Assembly (NCBI RefSeq): GCF_015471405.1
Contig: NZ_BLVZ01000025.1
Location: 1-58,061 of the forward strand
Length of the DNA: 58,061 nucleotides
Direction of reading: 5' to 3'
Source of the DNA: Pseudomonas cichorii
GTDB taxonomy: Bacteria; Pseudomonadota; Gammaproteobacteria; Pseudomonadales; Pseudomonadaceae
In this document: one piece after another, positions 26,132 to 35,559 of the stretch
Numbering within the stretch: position 1 is the stretch's first letter
Layout: every line of letters begins with the position of its first letter
The notes under the pieces: generated by a model
The model's input: only the letters and a program-made list of their open reading frames with translations
The model's database searches: none
What the model was told of the DNA's origin: nothing
Made by a program: the position numbers and the translations under genes

Positions 26132-27031
26132 TCACTTGTCGTCCAGCGGCACCAACCACTGGCTCGCCTGTTGCGCCAGATGCGCCGTGAGGCGGGTCAG
26201 CAATTGCCCGCCATTACGCCAATGGTGCCAATACAAGGGCACGTCGATGTAGCGATCAGGCACCAGCTCGCGCAACGACCCTCGCTGTAATTGCGCCTGC
26301 ACCTGCAACTCGGGCACCAGCCCCCAGCCGACTCCAGCCTCAATCATCCGCACAAACCCGTCGGACGAGGGGCACAGATGATGCTCGAAACCGCCCTCGC
26401 CCCCAAGCAATGCAAGGTAGCGATGCTGCAAAAAGTCATCGGGGCCAAATACCAGCGCAGCAGAGTGCATCAGCTTTTCGGGGCTGATGCACTCGGCAAA
26501 ATGCCGCTCGATAAAGGCCGGGCTGGCCAACGCACGATAACGCATGGCACCGAGCAACTGACTGCGCGCACCGGCCACCGGTCGCTCGCTGCCACACAGG
26601 CAGGCGGCCACCTCACCGGCACGCATACGTTTGAGGCCCACGTCCTGATCCTCGACCACCAGATCCAGCAACAGACGCTGCTCGGCACAGAAAGCCCCCA
26701 CCGCCGGAGCCCACCAGGTCGCCAGGCTATCGGCGTTGAGCGCGATGCGCAGCCGCTCGGGCATGCCTTCTTCGTCCAGCGCGGGCACCTGACTTTGCAG
26801 ATCGCGCTCCAGCAGACGCACTTGCTGCACATGGTTGAGCAAGCGTCTGCCGATATCGGTCGGCGTGGGGGGCGTGGCCCGAATCAGCACCGGCTGGCCG
26901 ACCCGGGCTTCAAGCAGCTTGATCCGTTGCGAGACGGCGGACTGGGACAACCCCAGAACCTGTGCCGCACGTTCAAAACCGGCTTGTTCAACAACAGCCG
27001 CCAGGGCTGAGAGTAATTTGTAATCGAACAT
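26132..27031 (-). CDS. argP: LysR-type regulator ArgP
   Basis: 299 residues from MFDYKLLSAL, the family's usual length; the open frame extends far upstream but across the intergenic region. The HTH is at about 18-37 (GFERAAQVLGLSQSAVSQRI), and the effector domain follows. Known role: binds Lys/Arg and activates the exporter gene argO. Here argO is divergent, 96 bases away, which strongly supports the call. Expected to bind that intergenic region. Confidence 0.9.
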   Translation of the reverse strand: MFDYKLLSALAAVVEQAGFERAAQVLGLSQSAVSQRIKLLEARVGQPVLIRATPPTPTDIGRRLLNHVQQVRLLERDLQSQVPALDEEGMPERLRIALNADSLATWWAPAVGAFCAEQRLLLDLVVEDQDVGLKRMRAGEVAACLCGSERPVAGARSQLLGAMRYRALASPAFIERHFAECISPEKLMHSAALVFGPDDFLQHRYLALLGGEGGFEHHLCPSSDGFVRMIEAGVGWGLVPELQVQAQLQRGSLRELVPDRYIDVPLYWHHWRNGGQLLTRLTAHLAQQASQWLVPLDDK

Positions 27032-27127
27032 CAGTTTTCCTAATGAGCAATCAGGAATATTGGTTTTTCTTATACACCCACAGCTCAGACAATCGCCACC
27101 TCTCCCCTGCATTCTGGAATTCATTTC
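27032..27127. promoter_or_regulatory. argP/argO divergent promoter region
   Basis: A 96-base, AT-rich gap between divergent starts, including TTTTCCTAATGAGCAATCAG and TTGGTTTTTCTTATAC. By analogy with other argP/argO pairs ArgP should bind here. I cannot define the exact site. Confidence 0.5.
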
Positions 27128-27730
27128 ATGTGGCACAGTTATTTCAACGGCCTGTTGGTCGCAGGCGGCCTGATCATGGCCATTGGTGCGCAGAACGCTT
27201 TTGTCCTGGCCCAAGGCCTGAGACGCGAACATCACGTGCCGGTGGCGATGCTGTGTATTGTCTGCGATGCAATTCTCGTGGCCGTTGGTGTGTTCGGCCT
27301 GGCCAATATCCTGGTACAGAATCCGGCCTTGCTGGCGGTCGCACGCTGGGGCGGCGTGATCTTCCTGACCTGGTATGGCGTGCAGGCACTGCGCCGCGCC
27401 TGCTCGCGCCAAAGCCTTGAGCAAAGCGCAACGGCGGGCCAGAGGTCGCGTCGTGCGGTGCTGCTCAGCGCCCTGGCGGTCACGCTGCTCAACCCGCATG
27501 TCTATCTCGACACGGTCTTGCTGATCGGCTCGCTGGGGGCGCAACAAAGCGTACCCGGCGCCTATGTTGCCGGTGCCGCCAGCGCTTCACTGCTGTGGTT
27601 CTCGACTCTGGCTATCGGCGCGGCCTGGCTCGCTCCATGGCTGGCACGTCCCGCCACCTGGAGGCTGCTGGATCTGATGGTGGCAGTCATGATGTTCAGT
27701 GTCGCAGCACAACTGATCAGGGCGAGTTGA
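27128..27730 (+). CDS. argO: LysE-family basic amino acid exporter ArgO
   Basis: 200 residues with about six hydrophobic segments. The LysE/ArgO marks are GGLIMAIGAQNAFVLAQGL in the first helix and LLNPHVYLDTVLLIG in the middle. Known role: export of arginine and lysine analogues across the inner membrane, protecting from excess. Divergent from its activator gene argP. No strong terminator follows. Confidence 0.9.
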   Translation: MWHSYFNGLLVAGGLIMAIGAQNAFVLAQGLRREHHVPVAMLCIVCDAILVAVGVFGLANILVQNPALLAVARWGGVIFLTWYGVQALRRACSRQSLEQSATAGQRSRRAVLLSALAVTLLNPHVYLDTVLLIGSLGAQQSVPGAYVAGAASASLLWFSTLAIGAAWLAPWLARPATWRLLDLMVAVMMFSVAAQLIRAS

Positions 27731-27923
27731 GAGTTTGTCCCTTTTAATGAGAAAAGGCTTTGGAACCTTTATCCCACACACTTGTTGCGTGGTTAAGGCG
27801 CAGGGCCGGTGCTATGATCCGGGGTCTGCGCCGAAAAAGAGTAAAACTCCCGGTGCATGCTGTATCTGGCCGCCCGTGATCGGCCTTGCGATTACCGCAA
27901 CTGACCTGATAAGGAGATAAACC

Positions 27924-28505
27924 ATGGCTTTTGAATTGCCACCGCTGCCCTACGAAAAAGACGCTCTGGTGCCGCACATTTCCGCTGAGACACTGGAATA
28001 TCACCACGACAAGCACCACAACACCTATGTCGTGAACCTGAACAACCTGGTGCCAGGCACCGAGTTCGAAGGCAAGACTCTGGAAGAAATCATCAAGACT
28101 TCTTCGGGCGGTATCTTCAACAACGCCGCTCAGGTCTGGAACCACACATTCTACTGGGAATGCCTGTCGCCAAAAGGCGGCGGCGAGCCAACCGGCGCTC
28201 TGGCCGAGGCCATCACCGCAGCATTCGGCTCTTTCGAGAAGTTCAAGGAAGAGTTCAGCAAAACCACCATCGGCACTTTCGGCGCTGGCTGGGGCTGGCT
28301 GGTGAAGAAAGCTGACGGCTCCCTGGCACTGGCCAGCACCATCGGTGCAGGCAACCCGCTGACCAGCGGCGACACTCCGCTGCTGACCTGCGACGTCTGG
28401 GAACACGCTTACTACATCGACTATCGCAACATGCGTCCAAAATACGTCGAAGCGTTCTGGAACCTGGTGAACTGGGACTTCGTGGCCAAGCAATACGCTG
28501 CCTGA
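27924..28505 (+). CDS. sodB: Superoxide dismutase [Fe] SodB
   Basis: 193 residues. Metal ligands are in the expected places: His27, His74, Asp157 and His161 (DVWEHAYY). AQVWNHTFYW and the Gln in the 69-72 area fit the iron rather than manganese form. A strong SD (AAGGAG) precedes the ATG. Cytoplasmic; converts superoxide to peroxide and oxygen. TATGAT at 27813 could be the -10 element, with no clear -35. Followed by a strong terminator, so monocistronic. Confidence 0.97.
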   Translation: MAFELPPLPYEKDALVPHISAETLEYHHDKHHNTYVVNLNNLVPGTEFEGKTLEEIIKTSSGGIFNNAAQVWNHTFYWECLSPKGGGEPTGALAEAITAAFGSFEKFKEEFSKTTIGTFGAGWGWLVKKADGSLALASTIGAGNPLTSGDTPLLTCDVWEHAYYIDYRNMRPKYVEAFWNLVNWDFVAKQYAA

Positions 28506-28524
28506 TTCCTGCTTCATACAAGAA

Positions 28525-28547
28525 ACCCGGCAATGCCGGGTTTTTTA
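28525..28547 (+). terminator. Rho-independent terminator after sodB
   Basis: CCCGGC-AAT-GCCGGG followed by TTTTTTATT. Confidence 0.92.
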
Positions 28548-28747
28548 TTGCTCGCCGTTCAGACCTTTGATTTAAAAAGAAATCCTGCACCGTGCCGACA
28601 CCCCCTCCTGCCCTCCCGAATGCCTCCCGGTAAATATCCTTCGCTTGCTATCGTTTTCATCAACGAAGACCCCGCCACTCAAGGCCTGCATCACATCAAT
28701 GCGCCATTACGAGTGCAGACGTTCGCAACCAACAAGGGACTTACTCC

Positions 28748-29854
28748 ATGTCATCGGTCAGCCGTCGTTCTTTCGTTACCCTCTCCGCACTGGCATCTGC
28801 GAGCCTGGCGCTGCCAGGAATCAGTTCAGCCGCACCACGGACAAACAACCCCGCCAGCAATGACAAGATTCATCTCAACTTCAATGAAAGCCATTTAGGC
28901 CCATCTGCTCTGGCCCTGGAAAAGATGCAGGACGGTGCGGCTTCGACAGGACGCTATCACTATGGCGCGCAATTGAAGCTGATCGAACTGTTCGCCAGAC
29001 AGAATCAGATACCCAGCGATTACGTACATGCTTACAGCGGCTCGCGTGAACCCTTGCAGTACGCGATTGCAGCGTTCACCGATGAGAACCGAAGCCTTGC
29101 TCTCGCCACGCCATCCTACGATGCGCCTGTCGAAGCCGCGAACAGTCAGCAGGTCGCGTTCCATGAAGTGCCCCTGCTGCCCGATGGCTCGCATGATGTC
29201 GAGGCCATGCTCAAGGTCGACACGACGCCAGGCCTGATTTACATCTGCAACCCCAACAATCCCACCGGAACCGTGACAGCGCAGCATCAGATAGAGAAAG
29301 CCATCATCGCAAAACCCGAAGGTTCGGTGGTGTTGATCGATGAGGCGTACATTCATTTCTCGGATGCCCGCAGCCTTATTCCGCTGGCAGCCAAGCGCAA
29401 GGATGTGCTGGTTCTGCGAACCTTCTCCAAGCTCTACGGCATGGCTGGAGCCAGGCTGGGTCTGGCAGTGGGGCATCCTGAACTGCTGGAGAAAATCGAA
29501 GTATGGGGCGGCAATAATTTTGTCTCGTTGCCTGCCGCCATGGGGGGTATGGCCAGCCTTGAAGACCCCGATCTGGTGAGGCAGCGCAAGCAGCTCAATA
29601 CCCGGGTGCGCGAACAGACCCGGGCCTTTCTCGCCAGCCATGGATTCACCTGCACGCCTTCGCAGGCCAATTGCTTCATGATCGATACGGGCCACCCGGC
29701 CGAGCGTGTCATTGAGGGGTTGGCCAGGCGCAAGATTCTGATTGGCAGGAAGTGGGATGTCTGGCCGACCTGGGTGCGGGTCAGCATCGGCACAGAGGCA
29801 GAAATGCAGGCATTTCGCCAAGCCTTCATCGAAGTCGTACAACAACTGGCCTGA
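28748..29854 (+). CDS. Tat-exported PLP aminotransferase (HisC-like fold type I)
   Basis: 368 residues. The N-terminus MSSVSRRSFVTLSALASASL is a twin-arginine signal (SRRSFV), with a likely cleavage site after SSA at about residue 28. The rest is a class I/II aminotransferase of the histidinol-phosphate aminotransferase type: NPNNPTG, DEAYIHF and FSKLYGMAGARLG with the PLP lysine at Lys228. The Tat signal suggests that it folds with PLP in the cytoplasm and works in the periplasm or envelope, which is unusual for this family. It is not in a histidine operon, so the substrate is probably not histidinol phosphate. Stands alone between sodB and bifA. Confidence 0.85.
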   Translation: MSSVSRRSFVTLSALASASLALPGISSAAPRTNNPASNDKIHLNFNESHLGPSALALEKMQDGAASTGRYHYGAQLKLIELFARQNQIPSDYVHAYSGSREPLQYAIAAFTDENRSLALATPSYDAPVEAANSQQVAFHEVPLLPDGSHDVEAMLKVDTTPGLIYICNPNNPTGTVTAQHQIEKAIIAKPEGSVVLIDEAYIHFSDARSLIPLAAKRKDVLVLRTFSKLYGMAGARLGLAVGHPELLEKIEVWGGNNFVSLPAAMGGMASLEDPDLVRQRKQLNTRVREQTRAFLASHGFTCTPSQANCFMIDTGHPAERVIEGLARRKILIGRKWDVWPTWVRVSIGTEAEMQAFRQAFIEVVQQLA

Positions 29855-30185
29855 CTAACTCTGGCAGGCAACGCTCTAGTACGGGCATCTTCCCCCGCTT
29901 CGTGCAAGCGGGGGCATTCAATCGTTAACCTGACACTAATGTTTTGTATGTTGCCAGAAAGCAATAGCAGACTAATATTACTTCTTGTATTTACAGAGTC
30001 ATGCTCAAGTTCCATGCATACTTGTCCGACATAGTAGAATCGCCCCGGATCCAATCTTGCGGGTAAGCAGGACAAGAGAAGCAGAAATCGGCCAGATGAG
30101 CGCGCGCTCGTCACGAGGCTGACACAGCTGGTTTTTCGATGGTTGTAGGGTTGCACGCTCCCGGCACGAATTAAGGAATGACCAT
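29855..30185. other. 331-base intergenic region before bifA
   Basis: Holds the hairpin at 29892-29914 and then an AT-rich stretch (29930-30000) that may carry the bifA promoter, though I could not fit a clear -35/-10 pair. No credible small ORF or RNA motif seen, apart from a three-codon ATG-ACC-ATT-TGA overlapping the bifA start. Confidence 0.5.
29892..29914. terminator. Hairpin after the aminotransferase gene
   Basis: CCCCCGCTT-CGTGC-AAGCGGGGG, a nine-pair perfect stem, 37 bases after the stop. No good T-run on either side, so termination is likely but not certain. Confidence 0.5.
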
Positions 30186-32237
30186 TTGAAGCTGGAACTC
30201 AAACACAGCTTGTCGGTTAAGTTGCTGCGCGTGGTACTACTGTCAGCGCTGTTCGTAGGCGTTGTGTTGAGTTGCGCGCAAATCGTCTTCGATGCTTACA
30301 AGACTCGCCAGAACGTGGCCAGCGATGCCGAACGTATTCTGGACATGTTCCGCGATCCTTCGACCCAGGCGGTGTACAGCCTGGACCGGGAAATGGGCAT
30401 GCAGGTCATCGAAGGATTGTTTCAGGACAACTCCGTTCGCATGGCGTCCATCGGGCACCCGAACGAAACGTTGCTCGCGGAAAAAGAGCGCCCTCTGAAA
30501 ATCTCTTCCACTCGCTGGCTGACAGACCTCATTCTCGGCCAGGAGCGCAGCTTCACGACCCAACTGGTCGGCCGCAGCCCTTACAGCGAATACTACGGCG
30601 ATCTGCGCATCACTCTGGATACCGCCAACTACGGCGAGAGCTTCATCATCAATGCCGTGATCATTTTCATCTCCGGGGTGTTGCGCGCACTGGCCATGGG
30701 GCTGGTGCTGTATCTGGTCTATCACTGGCTGCTGACCAAGCCGCTGTCCAAAATCATCGAGCATCTGACCAGCATCAACCCGGATCGCCCCAGCGAGCAT
30801 CAATTGCCATTGCTCAAGGGCCATGAAAAGAACGAACTGGGTATCTGGGTCAATACCGCCAATCAGTTGCTGGCCTCTATCGAACGCAACACGCACCTGC
30901 GTCACGAAGCCGAAAACAGCCTGCAACGCATGGCCCAATATGACTTCCTGACCGGGTTGCCCAACCGCCTGCAATTACAGACTCAACTGGACAAGATTCT
31001 GGTGGATGCCGGGCGCTTGCAACGTCGCGTTGCGGTGCTGTGTGTCGGCCTGGATGACTTCAAGGGCATCAACGAACAATTCAGTTACCAGACGGGCGAC
31101 CAGTTGCTTCTGGCTCTGGCGGACCGGCTGCGCGCCCACAGCGGCAGGCTCGGCGCTCTGGCGCGACTGGGTGGCGACCAGTTCGCTCTGGTTCAGGCCG
31201 ATATCGAACAGCCTTACGAGGCCGCGGAACTGGCGCAGAACATTCTTGATGATCTCGAAGCGCCGTTCGCGCTGGATCTTCAGGAGATCCGCCTGCGCGC
31301 GACCATCGGCATCACGCTGTTCCCGGAAGACGGCGACAGCACCGAGAAGCTGCTGCAAAAAGCCGAACAGACCATGACCCTGGCCAAGACGCGCTCGCGC
31401 AATCGTTACCAGTTCTATATAGCCAGTGTCGACAGCGAAATGCGCCGTCGCCGCGAACTGGAAAAAGACCTGCGCGAAGCCCTTCCCCGTGGCCAGTTCT
31501 ATCTGGTCTATCAGCCACAGATCAGCTATCGCGACCATCGCGTGATGGGCGTCGAAGCGCTGATCCGCTGGCAACACCCGGAGCACGGTCTGGTACCGCC
31601 CGATGTCTTCATCCCTCTGGCGGAACAGAACGGCACCATTATCGCCATCGGGGAATGGGTGCTCGATCAGGCCTGCCGCCAACTGCGCGAATGGCACGAT
31701 CAGGGCTTCACCGAATTGCGCATGGCGGTCAACCTGTCCACCGTGCAACTGCACCACTCGGAACTGCCGCGAGTGGTGAACAACCTGCTACAGATCTACC
31801 GCCTGCCGCCACGCAGCCTGGAGCTGGAAGTCACTGAAACCGGCCTGATGGAAGATATCAACACTGCCGCTCAACACTTGCTCAGCCTTCGCCGCTCCGG
31901 GGCGCTGATCGCCATTGACGACTTCGGTACCGGCTATTCGTCCCTGAGTTATCTCAAGAGCCTGCCGCTGGACAAGATCAAGATCGACAAGAGCTTTGTG
32001 CAGGACCTGATCGACGACGATGACGACGCGACCATCGTGCGCGCCATTATCCAGCTGGGTAAAAGCCTGGGCATGCAGGTCATTGCCGAAGGTGTGGAAA
32101 CCAGCGAGCAGGAAGCCTACATCATTTCCGAAGGCTGCCACGAAGGTCAGGGCTACCTCTACAGCAAGCCCCTTCCCGGCCGTGAAATTCTGCCTTACCT
32201 GAAACAGGCCCAACGCAGCCAGGCAGAAGCCCTGTAG
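30186..32237 (+). CDS. bifA: c-di-GMP phosphodiesterase BifA (GGDQF/EAL)
   Basis: 683 residues. Two membrane helices flank a periplasmic loop (about 10-32 and 155-180), then come a HAMP-like linker, a GGDEF domain whose motif is GGDQF (329-333, so probably no synthase activity) and an EAL domain with intact VEALIRW (456-462) and DDFGTGYSSLSYL. This combination, the N-terminus MKLELKHSLSVKLL and the place next to sodB match BifA of P. aeruginosa, an inner-membrane enzyme that degrades c-di-GMP and controls biofilm and swarming. The start is TTG, with AAGGA eight bases before it. An ATG at 30178 in another frame opens a three-codon ORF ending over the TTG. Confidence 0.92.
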   Translation: MKLELKHSLSVKLLRVVLLSALFVGVVLSCAQIVFDAYKTRQNVASDAERILDMFRDPSTQAVYSLDREMGMQVIEGLFQDNSVRMASIGHPNETLLAEKERPLKISSTRWLTDLILGQERSFTTQLVGRSPYSEYYGDLRITLDTANYGESFIINAVIIFISGVLRALAMGLVLYLVYHWLLTKPLSKIIEHLTSINPDRPSEHQLPLLKGHEKNELGIWVNTANQLLASIERNTHLRHEAENSLQRMAQYDFLTGLPNRLQLQTQLDKILVDAGRLQRRVAVLCVGLDDFKGINEQFSYQTGDQLLLALADRLRAHSGRLGALARLGGDQFALVQADIEQPYEAAELAQNILDDLEAPFALDLQEIRLRATIGITLFPEDGDSTEKLLQKAEQTMTLAKTRSRNRYQFYIASVDSEMRRRRELEKDLREALPRGQFYLVYQPQISYRDHRVMGVEALIRWQHPEHGLVPPDVFIPLAEQNGTIIAIGEWVLDQACRQLREWHDQGFTELRMAVNLSTVQLHHSELPRVVNNLLQIYRLPPRSLELEVTETGLMEDINTAAQHLLSLRRSGALIAIDDFGTGYSSLSYLKSLPLDKIKIDKSFVQDLIDDDDDATIVRAIIQLGKSLGMQVIAEGVETSEQEAYIISEGCHEGQGYLYSKPLPGREILPYLKQAQRSQAEAL

Positions 32238-32257
32238 GTAGTTGCGCGGCACAAGGC

Positions 32258-32339
32258 AGGAGCCAATTCATACGCGAAAGCAGCAGGCGATGCATTTCCA
32301 TTGCATGTGCCGGCCTCTCGCGAATGAATTCGCTCCTAC
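32258..32339. repeat. Paired REP element (REPIN-like)
   Basis: The arms AGGAGCCAATTCATACGCGA (32258-32277) and CGCGAATGAATTCGCTCCTA (32319-32338) are near-inverted copies around a 41-base centre. AGGAGCGAATTCATTCGCG is a REP type common in Pseudomonas. Lies between bifA and the imelysin gene. Confidence 0.85.
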
Positions 32340-32425
32340 GATCAATATCCGGTTGTCTTGAAACCGACAGTTACACGTCGTCGAATGCTCGTTCACGACT
32401 TTAAGGGCGTTATGCCTTTACACCG

Positions 32426-32444
32426 AATGCAAATCTTTCGCATT
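32426..32444 (+). promoter_or_regulatory. Candidate Fur box before the imelysin operon
   Basis: AATGCAAATCTTTCGCATT is a 9-1-9 near-palindrome 58 bases before the imelysin ATG. It matches the canonical 19-base Fur consensus only partly but resembles Pseudomonas sites of the AATGC...GCATT type. Relatives of this gene cluster are iron-repressed, which fits. Confidence 0.5.
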
Positions 32445-32502
32445 ATGTCGCAGTTTTTCTGGGCGCTCGGCGCCATAAATCCCCTAGACGCAGGAATTCG
32501 TC

Positions 32503-33855
32503 ATGATTCGTATGCCTCTGGCAACAGCTAGTCTGCTGGCCATAGCTATCTCCCTCGCCGGTTGCGGCGAAGGCAAGGACAAGGCAGCCGCTCCCGCCCC
32601 TGCTGCAGCTCCTGTGACTCCGGCAGCAGCGCCTGCCGCACCTGCTCCGGCAGCGGCAACCCAGACCGATGACGCCGCCGCCAAGGCCGTGGTCGCCAAC
32701 TACACCAATATTGTCTTTGCCGTGTTCAGCGATGCCGAAACCGCTGCCAAGAACCTGCAGACCGCAGTCAATGCATTCCTCGCCGCACCGAGCGACCAGA
32801 CCCTCAAGGCCGCCCGTGATGCCTGGGTTGCCGCCCGCGTGCCTTACATGCAGAGCGAAGTCTTCCGCTTCGGCAATACCATCATCGACGACTGGGAAGG
32901 TCAGGTTAACGCCTGGCCCCTGGACGAAGGCCTGATCGACTACGTGGCCAAGGATTACCAGCACGCGCTGGGCAACCCGGGCGCTACTGCCAACATCATT
33001 GCCAACACTGAAATCCAGGTCGGCGAAGACAAGGTCGACGTCAAGGACATCACGCCCGAGAAACTCGCCAGCCTAAATGAGCTGGGCGGTTCCGAGGCCA
33101 ACGTCGCCACCGGCTACCACGCCATCGAATTCCTGCTCTGGGGCCAGGACCTGAACGGCACCGGCCCTGGCGCCGGCGCACGTCCTGCCAGCGACTATCT
33201 GGAAGGTGCCGGCGCAACCGGCGGCCACAACGATCGTCGTCGCGCCTACCTCAAGGCGGTGACCGACCTGCTGGTAACCGATCTGGAAGAAATGTCGGGC
33301 AACTGGAAAGCCGGTGTCGCCGATAACTATCGTGCTTCCCTGGAAGCGGAGTCCGGCGAAAACGGCCTGCGCAAAATGCTGTTCGGCATGGGCAGCCTGT
33401 CGCTGGGCGAACTGGCCGGCGAGCGCATGAAAGTGGCTCTGGAGGCCAACTCCAGCGAAGACGAACACGATTGCTTCAGCGACAACACGCACAACTCGCA
33501 CTTCTACAACGGCAAAGGCATCCGCAACGTCTACCTGGGCGAATACACCCGCACCGACGGCAGCAAGATCACCGGCCCAAGCATCTCGTCTCTGGTCGCC
33601 AAGGTTGACCCGGCCACCGACGCCACACTGCGCGCCGACCTGGACGACACCCAGGCCAAGCTGCAAGTGATCGTCGATCATGCCAACAAAGGCGAACACT
33701 TCGACCAACTGATCGCTGCGGGCAACACCACAGGCAATCAAGTGGTACGTGACGCCATTGCAGCACTGGTCAAACAGACCGGCGCCATCGAGCAAGCCGC
33801 TGGCAAGCTCGGCATCACCGACCTGAACCCGGACAACGCCGATCACGAGTTCTGA
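32503..33855 (+). CDS. icmP: Imelysin-family lipoprotein (IcmP/IrpA-type, M75)
   Basis: 450 residues. Lipobox LAGC at about 18-21, then an Ala/Pro linker (25-55). The imelysin domain has GYHAIE (Gly204, His206, Glu209), the family's GxHxxE motif, in GYHAIEFLLWGQD, and a later HDCFSDNTHN box. Family members are iron-regulated envelope proteins. IcmP of P. aeruginosa was reported as an insulin-cleaving metalloproteinase, but a role in periplasmic iron uptake is also discussed for the fold. First of four genes (imelysin, DUF1111, imelysin, DUF1513), the order I recall for PA4370-PA4373. A terminator follows it, so the next three may have their own promoter. Confidence 0.85.
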   Translation: MIRMPLATASLLAIAISLAGCGEGKDKAAAPAPAAAPVTPAAAPAAPAPAAATQTDDAAAKAVVANYTNIVFAVFSDAETAAKNLQTAVNAFLAAPSDQTLKAARDAWVAARVPYMQSEVFRFGNTIIDDWEGQVNAWPLDEGLIDYVAKDYQHALGNPGATANIIANTEIQVGEDKVDVKDITPEKLASLNELGGSEANVATGYHAIEFLLWGQDLNGTGPGAGARPASDYLEGAGATGGHNDRRRAYLKAVTDLLVTDLEEMSGNWKAGVADNYRASLEAESGENGLRKMLFGMGSLSLGELAGERMKVALEANSSEDEHDCFSDNTHNSHFYNGKGIRNVYLGEYTRTDGSKITGPSISSLVAKVDPATDATLRADLDDTQAKLQVIVDHANKGEHFDQLIAAGNTTGNQVVRDAIAALVKQTGAIEQAAGKLGITDLNPDNADHEF

Positions 33856-33893
33856 TCCGTGATGTAACCGGAGGCTCAGAGCCTGCAATACCG

Positions 33894-33926
33894 AATGCCA
33901 GTCAGACCTTCTGACTGGCATTTTTC
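33894..33926 (+). terminator. Rho-independent terminator after the first imelysin gene
   Basis: AATGCCAGTCAG-ACCTT-CTGACTGGCATT followed by TTTC: a twelve-pair perfect stem. Confidence 0.92.
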
Positions 33927-34101
33927 ATGCCTTTCTCCTGCAAAAAAACAAAGCAGTCGCGTCGCCTTTCAAAAGCCGCCCAGCCCGCGATTTAGTAACA
34001 ATACGTTGCCTCAGCCCGAGCAAACGATAACTTTTCTTATTCCAAACCCATCAGGCTGATAAGCTTGCTCGCCCTGATTTTCAGCTCGTTGCAGAATTCG
34101 T

Positions 34102-35529
34102 ATGAGTATGCCGCTGCGCCTGTCCCTTGTTTTGTTCTCGGCTCTGGTCCTGATTGCGTGCGATGACGCGCCGCGTTTCACTCAGGCAGAACCGGGGGAA
34201 GCTCTGTCTGGCGGTGCTGCTACGGTAAAGAAAAGCGATCAGAACGCCTTCTCCATGCCGTCGGCCAATCTCTCGCCGGTGCGCAGGCTGGACTTCAGTG
34301 TCGGCAACAGTTTCTTCCGCAACCCCTGGGTAATCGCGCCCTCGACCACCACTGCCCGTGACGGGCTGGGTCCGTTATTCAATACCAATGCCTGCCAGAA
34401 CTGCCATATCAAGGATGGTCGCGGCCATCCGCCAGAGCCCGGCGACACCAATGCCGTGTCGATGCTGGTAAGGCTTTCGATTCCGAACAGCCCGGCGTAT
34501 GCCGAGGTCATCAAGCGCAACGGTGTGGTGCCCGAGCCGAGTTATGGCGGACAGCTACAGGACATGTCGATCCCTGGTATCGCGCCGGAAGGCAAGGTGC
34601 GGGTCGAGTACGATCCTCTGACCATTCGCTTTCGCGATGGTATGACTGTCGAGTTGCGTCAGCCGACCTTGCGTATCACGCAACTGGGCTATGGCCCCAT
34701 GCACCCCGACACCCACGCTTCGGCGCGCATTGCCCCGCCCATGATCGGTCTGGGACTGCTTGAGGCGATTCCCGAAGCGGCGATCCTGGCCAATGACGAC
34801 CCTGACGACAAGAATGGCAACGGTATTTCCGGACGCGCCAACTGGGTCTGGGACGATGTGCAGCAAAAGGTCGTCTTGGGACGCTTCGGCTGGAAGGCCG
34901 GGCAACCCACGCTCAATCAACAGAATGTCCACGCATTCTCGGGTGATATGGGCTTGACCACCAGCCTGAAAACTTCCGATGACTGTACCCCGGTGCAAAC
35001 GGTTTGCCGCGATGCACCAAACGGTAATGGCCCCAACGGCGAACCGGAGGTCAGCGACAATATTCTGCGGCTGGTGGAGTTCTATACCCGCAACCTGGCT
35101 GTTCCGGCACGTCGCAATGTGGATGATCCGCAAGTACTGGCGGGCAAGAACCTGTTCTTCAAGGCAGGCTGCCAGCAATGCCACACACCGCAATTCACGA
35201 CCCGCGCCGATGCGGCAGAGCCTGAGCTGGCCAATCAGGTGATTCGTCCCTACAGCGACCTGTTGCTGCACGATATGGGCGAAGGCCTGGCCGACAACCG
35301 GACCGAGTTCCAGGCCACTGGCCGCGAATGGCGTACACCGCCGCTCTGGGGCCTGGGCCTGACCGCTACCGTCAGCGGGCACACACAATTTCTACATGAT
35401 GGTCGCGCTCGCAACGTGATGGAGGCGATACTGTGGCACGGCGGCGAAGCCCAGGCAGCACAGCGACAGGTATTGGCTTTCGACGCCGAGCAGCGTGCGG
35501 CGCTGTTGGCGTTCCTGAATTCGTTATAA
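34102..35529 (+). CDS. Di-heme cytochrome c-type lipoprotein (DUF1111 thiol oxidoreductase-like)
   Basis: 475 residues. Signal with lipobox LIAC (about 17-20). Two heme-attachment sites, CQNCH (98-102) followed by IKDGRGHPP, and CQQCH (357-361), spaced as in the MauG/cytochrome peroxidase-like DUF1111 family. The C-terminal LWGLGLTATVSGHTQFLHDGRARN is also typical. Expected to sit in the periplasm anchored by lipid and move electrons, perhaps changing iron redox state for the imelysin partners. The neighbouring genes follow at 30 and 14 bases, so it heads a three-gene operon. Confidence 0.85.
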   Translation: MSMPLRLSLVLFSALVLIACDDAPRFTQAEPGEALSGGAATVKKSDQNAFSMPSANLSPVRRLDFSVGNSFFRNPWVIAPSTTTARDGLGPLFNTNACQNCHIKDGRGHPPEPGDTNAVSMLVRLSIPNSPAYAEVIKRNGVVPEPSYGGQLQDMSIPGIAPEGKVRVEYDPLTIRFRDGMTVELRQPTLRITQLGYGPMHPDTHASARIAPPMIGLGLLEAIPEAAILANDDPDDKNGNGISGRANWVWDDVQQKVVLGRFGWKAGQPTLNQQNVHAFSGDMGLTTSLKTSDDCTPVQTVCRDAPNGNGPNGEPEVSDNILRLVEFYTRNLAVPARRNVDDPQVLAGKNLFFKAGCQQCHTPQFTTRADAAEPELANQVIRPYSDLLLHDMGEGLADNRTEFQATGREWRTPPLWGLGLTATVSGHTQFLHDGRARNVMEAILWHGGEAQAAQRQVLAFDAEQRAALLAFLNSL

Positions 35530-35559
35530 GCATTCCCTTTTAAAAATAAGGAGCCGGAC

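Noticed and set aside
27735..27920. 61-codon ORF before sodB
   Set aside because: Covers the likely sodB promoter and leader; composition not protein-like and no SD.
34030..34056. GATAACTTTTCTTATTC as a second Fur box before the di-heme gene
   Set aside because: Only one arm fits and symmetry is poor; not enough to claim.
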